Part shown: positions 58,001 to 64,000 of the stretch, in pieces
How the letters are laid out: each line of letters begins with the position of its first letter
Position numbering within the stretch: the first letter of the stretch is position 1
The notes under the pieces: model-generated
The model's input: the letters and a program-made list of their open reading frames with translations, nothing else
Database searches by the model: none
Told to the model about the DNA's origin: nothing
Translations under genes and position numbers: made by a program
DNA from: Cinnamomum chago
Lineage: Eukaryota; Streptophyta; Magnoliopsida; Laurales; Lauraceae
Length of the DNA stretch: 64,000 nt
Direction of reading: 5' to 3'
Assembly: GCA_038049695.1 (NCBI GenBank)
Contig: CP142459.1
Location: 68,130,001-68,194,000 of the forward strand

Positions 58001-59184
58001 TTACATATATATTGATGGCATTGGCATGCAATCCTACAGTAGCTGGTGGTGGATCCAATCTAATTAGACTAAAAACTTAGCCAATTCAATTACCAATGGA
58101 TGTTGATTTTGAGCCACCCATTGGTCTATAGGGTTGGCCTTGGCTCAGGATTTTTTGGGACATTAACCAGCCAAAAGGTCAAAACATTACTTTGTCCAAC
58201 CTGGCACCCCATGGTCCCCACCCCACCAGTAATTTAATATTTTGGCTGTGGAATTCTCTCATCAGAGACGGGTGTCTTTATACTTGAAAGCCTTTTTGAA
58301 TTTTTGTCCCATGAATACTGCTGGCTCACATGCCGACCCATTCCCTGGATTCCTGACCAAAAAACCAAAAAGCAGGAGCCTGACTCTCTGTCCTACACTC
58401 CTACACCAAAGAATAAGTGGGAGCCAGTGACATACTCCTCCAAGTAACAAATGTTATGAGGTCATGATCGGATCCAGAGTCCTGCATGAATCTACACCAT
58501 TAAAACACAAGCTAATTTCTATCTAATTGAATTGGCCCCACCACTTAGTTTGATTGATGCTTAAAATACTTGATTAAATTAGAAATCAAATGAAGGAAAG
58601 ACAATTTTTTTGTTCAATAATCTGATGGTAGAAAAGTCCTTCCAAGTCAGGTTTCAGATCCACCACAGCATTCATGGGCCGCATAACTATGGCCCATTTA
58701 TTGAAACTGCCCATTCAACTAATAAGGCCCCACTCAAACTTCTTGTGGGTGAGGAGAGTGGATCTTCAAAGTGGGGCCTATTTATGAAAAATCCGAACCA
58801 TTAAAAATGACCTCATTCTCTTGTACAATATATCCTATAATTTTACTTTAATAGAAGTCGATATCATTATCATATAATAAACAATGTGATTACCATAATT
58901 TCATGCATTATTGATTATTTAATCATAGGCATTAATGATGTGATCAATGTGGGACTAACTTGAGTAAAAGTTTAGAAACACTCGGCCAATCACAAGGAAC
59001 AACCAAAGATCAATCTGCGATGATAAGGGACTTGGGCGAGCAGTCATTTGGAAGTTGGGTGACTCACATGAGACATGGTTTGCTCCTCACATTGTGTGCT
59101 TCTCGGTCCATATGTGTGGATTTTATTTGCAAGCGAGGGAGAATAGTCTTCTCGGATTATAAACCATAGGAAAACACTTATCAT

Positions 59185-59405
59185 CAGGGGTGGACCCACA
59201 TGTATCCATGTGGGGGCACACACACCTATTGGACCTCGATCTATTTTTAAAACCACAATCAAAATTCTATCTTTATTTCGAAATTTTACATAAAAATCCT
59301 GCGTCCGCCCCTCAAAACCCACATGAAAATCCTGATTTTGTTTCAAAAAACCACTTGCCCGGTTGAACCTGCACCCCTCAAATGAAAATCTTAGGTCCGC
59401 CATTG
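59185..59405. mobile_element. hAT-type MITE upstream of LYM1-like gene
   Basis: The 221-bp element starts CAGGGGTGGACCCA and its inverted right end is CAATGGCGGACCTA, a typical hAT terminus. It is flanked by the perfect 8-bp duplication CTTATCAT (59177-59184 and 59406-59413). It lies 369 bp before the LYM1 start codon. Confidence 0.88.
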
Positions 59406-59687
59406 CTTATCATAATTAATGATGATAATAAAAACTCTCGCAATGCATGTGTCTGGGCTCACAGTGCAGAGAGAGTCCGGACTCCGGACGCATAGACTGC
59501 CCAAGCCCAATCAACCGCAGTACAAAAATTAGAGAGCTCCCGACGTGTACATTGATATCCCACGTGGAAAGAAATACATCGACGCTTTCCCACTTTCCGA
59601 CCGTTGCCACCAAAACCCTGTAAAAGCCCTTCTCTTCTCCGACCCTTTTCCCTCACTCACTCTCTCCCCTTCTCAGCCTGCAAGTCC

Positions 59688-59769
59688 AAAACCCTAAACC
59701 CTCAAAAACAGCCTCGAAACCCTAACTCTAAATCCTCAAACAGCTCAAAACCCTAACCCTAAACCCTAC
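59688..59769 (+). promoter_or_regulatory. Telo-box cluster in the LYM1 leader
   Basis: AAACCCTAA-type words occur repeatedly (about 59689, 59696, 59717, 59748 and 59757) just before the start codon. Telo-boxes in plant leaders bind Myb/TRB-type proteins and are common in growth-related genes. Here they are interspersed and imperfect, so they are a leader motif rather than a relic telomere. Confidence 0.75.
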
Positions 59770-59773
59770 CACA

Positions 59774-60428
59774 ATGCCTTCTTCCATCTTCTTCTTCTTC
59801 TTCTTCATCCTCTTATCCCTCTTTCCATATCTGTCAATCTGCAAGTCTACGATCGAGCCATGCTCGGTGTCCGATTCCTGCAATGCCATGGTCGGATACA
59901 CCCTATACACCGACCTCAAGGTGGCGGAAGTCGCCTCCCTCTTCCAGATCGATCCAATCGCCCTCCTGACTGCAAACGCCATCGACATCGCCTTCCCGGA
60001 CGTCGAAAACCACATCCTCCCCTCCCGCCTCTTCCTCAAGATCCCCATCCTCTGCTCCTGCTCCGACGGCATCCGCAAATCGGTCTCCACCCACTACAAG
60101 ACCCGCCCCTCCGACACCCTCTCCTACATCGCCGACACCGTCTTCTCCTCCCTCGTCTCCGCCGATCAGATCCGCAATGCCAATGGCATTTCAGATCCCT
60201 CTGTCCTCGACGTTGGCCAGGCGCTCCTCATCCCCCTCCCCTGCACCTGCTTCAATTCCACTGATAATTCCCTCCCTGCCGTCTACCTGTCCTATGTCGT
60301 CAGGTCCGGCGACACAGTCGCTGGAATCGCTATGCAGTACTCCACCACCAGCTCCGATATCATGACGGTCAATGGGATGGGGAGCCCTACTGTCAAAGCT
60401 GGGGATATTATCGCTGTCCCATTGCCAG
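59774..60428 (+). CDS. LYM1: LysM-domain GPI-anchored protein 1-like, first exon (partial)
   Basis: LYM1-type proteins bind peptidoglycan or chitin-like glycans at the outer plasma membrane and work with LysM kinases in immunity. The exon encodes about 218 residues, then a donor CCAG|GTAATT with phase 1. A signal peptide spans about residues 1-23 (core FFILLSLFPYLSI). After it come KSTIEPC and a first LysM-like segment (about 40-92), then CSC (94-96), LysM (about 108-156, ending IPLPCTC) and LysM (about 174-218, YVVRSGDTVAGIA to IIAVPLPG). The order and words such as YTLYTDLKVAEVASLFQ and VENHILPS are those of Arabidopsis LYM1/LYM3. The cysteine-rich C-terminal part and GPI signal are not found up to 64000, so the first intron exceeds 3.5 kb and apparently holds a Gypsy insertion. 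The gene may be intact beyond the window. Confidence 0.92.
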
Positions 60429-62039
60429 GTAATTTTTAAAAGACTTGGTTTTGTTTGGTTTTTGTTCAATTTGGGTTTTAGAGGAGTTGTTTGGATGTGC
60501 TGTTGGAACATATGATTTGGATATTTTGTGGATTTGCGTGGCGGGAAGTGCAATTCAAATATTCAAAATGCTCGCGGTATAACTTTGGGTTGTTGTTAGA
60601 AATGGGTTTCTGCATTTTCAAATAAGTTGGCATGGTTTTTCTGTTTGACTGTTAGTTGGATCGTTCTTAGCATGTAATGTGGTGGAATGTGTACACTAGT
60701 TATAGTTCTATCTTTAACTTAGGTGATTTTTGTTTTGTCAGTGTTGCAATTGATTTTAGTGTAGTTTGATGTAGTTTTAGTAGTCTTGTTGTTCTTCTGA
60801 TTGTTATTTTAAATGTGCAATTGCTTGGGGTTGTGGTCAAATTGGAAAATTCGTCCGAGTGGGGGGGGATGGCTCTTCTTTGATCATTAGCGAGGTGTCT
60901 GATTCTTCTATGGCTGGTATGGAAGTGGGATTTCACAATATATCAGGGGAGGCAAATTTAATTGTGGTGGCACATTTCTATGTTTTCCAGTACTTCTTGT
61001 TTCTTCATGGCCTTCACATCCTGATGTGTTTGGTCTGTGGATACTTTTTTATTTGCAGAAAGTGATTAGGGTTTGTCACTCTGACCCTCTTCTATATACA
61101 TTACATTAATCATCAGGACACCATTTCACTACACATAAAACCTCTCCTATTAACACTCCTCGTTCTGCTGTTGTCTCCTTCCCTGTTGCTTCGCAGCTGA
61201 CTGAGATGAGAACCTGAATGGGATTACACAACATTCTGTAAGAAAATGAATCCATTTTCCATGGTTCTGTGGACATTCCTATTACACATGATCGGCACTG
61301 TCAGAGTCAGTTTTCCAAATAAGCTTTCTTTATAAAAGATCCTTTAAACTTATGCAATGCTTCCCTAATAGCCAAAACGCTGTCTTCATTGGATTCCTCA
61401 TCTTCACAGCTATCTATATACCTTCTAGCCTTGTTTTTTTCTCTTGCACCTTTATTCAGATTATATTCCCAAACACCTGAAGGAGGACTTTGCTGCCTCT
61501 CCTTTAGTCACATATCCCCCTAAAATAGTGGTTTCCCCAATCTCTACAACAAATCTTATATTTTTATGTACTGAAATTCTATTTCTTGGAGCCCTCTTAT
61601 TCCAATGTTGATTTTTGTCCACCAATAAGTGTATGCTATTTTCCTTACCTATGAAGATGCTTTTCACATCTTTTCTTTCATATAGTTTACATCATAGCAG
61701 TGGTGTATGATCTTCCACATCATTCTACTACTTCAGAAAAGGGTCCTTTTCCCCAAACAAGCTATGTTCTCTGCTGATGAATTGGTAAAGACCTATCTAT
61801 TCCACACATTGAGAGAAAAAAAAAATAAAAAAAAATATGAGTATATTGACAATGAAAAATGATGATAGACTAACTCATCCACCTTCTCAATGAGGATATA
61901 GTTGACATATTCTAAGTACAGTCTAATTTAGTCGATCATCTACAATCATTTGTGTAAGGTCAGATTTTTAAAGAGAAAGGTTAGGTGAAACCACTTTTGA
62001 TACCTCTTCTTCCTCCTTTCTTTAGGTCTTCTTCTCCTG
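60429..62039 (+). other. Probable first intron of LYM1-like gene
   Basis: T-rich, intron-like sequence without a matching next exon. The stretch 61440-61680 could encode a short minus-strand peptide (VVEIGETTILGGYVTKGEAA), which I could not assign. Nothing else is recognised. Confidence 0.6.
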
Positions 62040-64000
62040 ATAAGGTACTTGTTTAAGAAAATAGAAGCAAGGTGAAACTCGATTGAATGGCCCGATCGAA
62101 TCTTCTCTGATGCTTAAGTCAGCCAATGAAGTTTGGAATTTTTGTGATTATTCACCCCTCCTGCAATTTGCGTACCTTCCCTTCCTTTAATTCCTTCTTT
62201 CTCGGGACCCCTGAATCCTTTCTAACTTCTTCGTTAACTGCCATTCATGGCAAATGGGGTATGCATGTCTCCGTTCATATCTTTCGTTGTGGGGGAGTGC
62301 ATCACCCCACTTCACACTACTTCCCTCCGATCCTGGTAGCTGCCCCCAATCTCTCCTCTTTCTGCGTCGGCTCGTTATGGGCTAATTGGGCCCGACAGTT
62401 TCTTAGTTCAAATTGGCTAGGCCCCAGAACCCATTGACTTGTTTTATAGGTTGGACTGGGGCTCATGGGCTAGGTCAGTCTCAACCTGGATCGGGCTCGG
62501 ATCCAGACCCCTCACAATTGCCCCCCAAGCCTCCATTTTCCTCTCCGTTTTTCGAGGAAAGAGGAGGCTTGCTGCACTTGTACATCCACGTGGCGCTTCT
62601 GGAATCATCCCCCTGTCTTTCAAGCCGCCTGGCGTCCCTTTGTCTTTATCACCTTGCAATCCTTTCGGGATTTCATATCTTTTCCGAGGAGACACATCCC
62701 ACTTCATTCGCCTCCTGCGAACCGCCCCTCTTTCCTTTAAAACCTTTTGCACCAGCTCCTCGTCTCACTCTTCTCCCCTGCCTTCGCTCTCTTCGCTGTA
62801 AGTCTCTTCCCTTTCCTCGCTGTCTTTGTTTTCTTTTCCCTCTCTTCAAATGGGAAATTTAAAGGGTCTTATCAATGATCCAGAGGGGCTTGCTGAGTTA
62901 AGGGGGCTTGCTGAGTTAAGGCAAAGATTCAATATTCCTTCGGATGTCCAAATCTGAGCCCCTTTCTCAGGGAATCCCTCGACAGTGGCTCCCACGATGC
63001 CATACCTTTCCTTACAATTGCCATTGTGGAAGGGGGTGTTCGTTTCCCCTTAGACCCTCTTCTCGTTCGCTTTCTGTCTTTTACAAACCTTTTTCCCCTC
63101 CAATGCGCCCCCAATCTATTTTGCATTGTGATGGGGGTGGCCACGCTAAATAAACTACTCAGCACCAACATCGGGGTATTTGACATCATTTTCTGCTATT
63201 CCCTTGTTCCTCTTAATAACCAAAAATCCATCTTCTACCTGAAGTCCCGTGATTAGAATAGGCTTCTCATTCATTATCTCTCGGACTCGAATAAGCTGAG
63301 CAAGGGAGATTTTGTCATTGTTAGCGGCAACTGGGAGGCGCTGATCTCCTGGGGCGAAATCAGCCGAGAAGTTCCCCTAGTCCTAGGCTTTCCAGGTCGA
63401 CCCCCTCCTGCATCGTGCTTCTCTCTTCCTGCATATCGTTTTTTCTCTTATACCCAGCTTTTCACTTTGTCTCTATCTGCGAGTCCGTCAATCAACCAGG
63501 TCCCTCACTCTCTCCTTCGAGCCGACGATTTGAAGAGTCTTTGAATACCGTGGTCCTTTTGAGCTACGTGGTTGGGGTTGGGCTGCCCACGTTCTGCTCC
63601 GGTACGAGCAGTCATATGATAGCTTCTTAGTTGTCCTACCCTGGCATAATCCCGGGGATATTCCAGGAGAGCCAGCTCACCGCCCGCTCCGAAGGAAAAT
63701 TCATACTGTGAAGACGCCGAGGTCCTCCAATCGAGGTAGGATGACCAGTGCTCACTCTTCAGGTTCTTAGTGGTCTTCTTGCTCGTCGCCTTCTGTCGAA
63801 CATACTCCCTCTGATCGGAAGCGAAGCCTTAGGAAGTCCTCCCAGTCCAGCACTTCCTTTTCCTCCTGTTCCAAGCGAGTCCCCATCCTAAACGTTTCAG
63901 ACGACTCCTCTTCCTTAGATCCAGACAGGCCACCTTCTATCATGTCCAAGCGCAAGGCGAAGGACCTACTCAACAACCTCGAGGACCTTCCTTCGTCCGA
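62040..64000 (+). mobile_element. Second Gypsy-type LTR fossil, 5' part
   Basis: The GC-richer block from about 62040 has LTR-like and leader-like sequence up to about 62840. It is followed by coding remains resembling the plant putative gypsy-type transposon domain (PF04195), for example GGVRFPLDPLLVRFLSF and APNLFCIVMGV near 63026-63150, and then a serine-rich region. The element continues beyond the window, so its far end, its second LTR and its age cannot be given. It looks broken, with several interruptions. The exact left edge is not certain. It probably lies inside the LYM1 intron in the same orientation. Confidence 0.7.

Larger units (their letters stand above)
53028..59773. other. 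Intergenic spacer between ATAD5 and LYM1-like gene
   Basis: It begins with the ATAD5 promoter and a (TA)n tract. It holds a GC-richer patch at 54240-54790 with open frames on both strands but no recognised protein, and the hairpin MITE at 54900. The stretch 55030-57800 is very AT-rich with a (GATGGT)-type run near 57010-57070. A TATA-like TATAAAT sits at 57857, and the hAT MITE at 59185. No protein-coding gene could be supported. Confidence 0.6.

Noticed and set aside
62126-63630. Several overlapping frames treated as host genes
   Set aside because: Their content and setting fit a decayed Gypsy-type element, not independent genes.

Overview
The window is nuclear DNA of a flowering plant. Evidence: GT-AG introns, a plant-type GH17 glucanase pair, a GT31 hydroxyproline/arabinogalactan-type galactosyltransferase, a LYM1-type LysM receptor, two MIR166 hairpins, and a dense load of plant transposons (Gypsy, TRIM, MULE, hAT, LINE, tRNA-SINE). 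The AT-rich, repeat-filled spacers and long introns suggest a mid-sized or large, probably woody, genome. The exact lineage cannot be fixed from the sequence alone.

Layout. 1-4077: 5' half of a Gypsy LTR fossil (LTR end, primer site, gag, protease, reverse transcriptase). 4102-7858: a complete non-autonomous Mutator-like element with a 9-bp target duplication, inserted in a small tandem array (to about 8370) and carrying a second, nested element. 9352-14343: two tandem GH17 beta-1,3-glucanase genes with matching two-exon structure. 15698-16132 (minus): a small plant protein of unknown function. 19984-25882: an 11-exon GT31 galactosyltransferase. 30937-31326: a TATA box followed by two MIR166 hairpins in tandem. 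35596-53027 (minus): a 17-exon ATAD5/ELG1-type AAA+ clamp-unloader gene (1365 residues predicted) whose introns hold SINEs, two TRIM elements, a LINE tail and hairpin MITEs. 59774-60428: first exon of a LYM1-like gene, the rest lying beyond the window. 62040-64000: start of a second Gypsy-type fossil, probably sitting in the LYM1 intron.

The genes do not form one pathway: they are ordinary independent plant loci (wall and defence hydrolases, Golgi glycosylation, miR166 control of HD-ZIP III factors, replication clamp recycling, peptidoglycan/chitin sensing).

The most unusual signal is a family of four tiny hairpin elements (12198, 30526, 33690, 54900). Each is flanked by a 9-bp direct repeat. 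They share termini like CAAAAANTCTACTTGG and TAGCAYTNCTG, but each carries a different, almost self-complementary interior. One lies about 270 bp upstream of the MIR166 TATA box.
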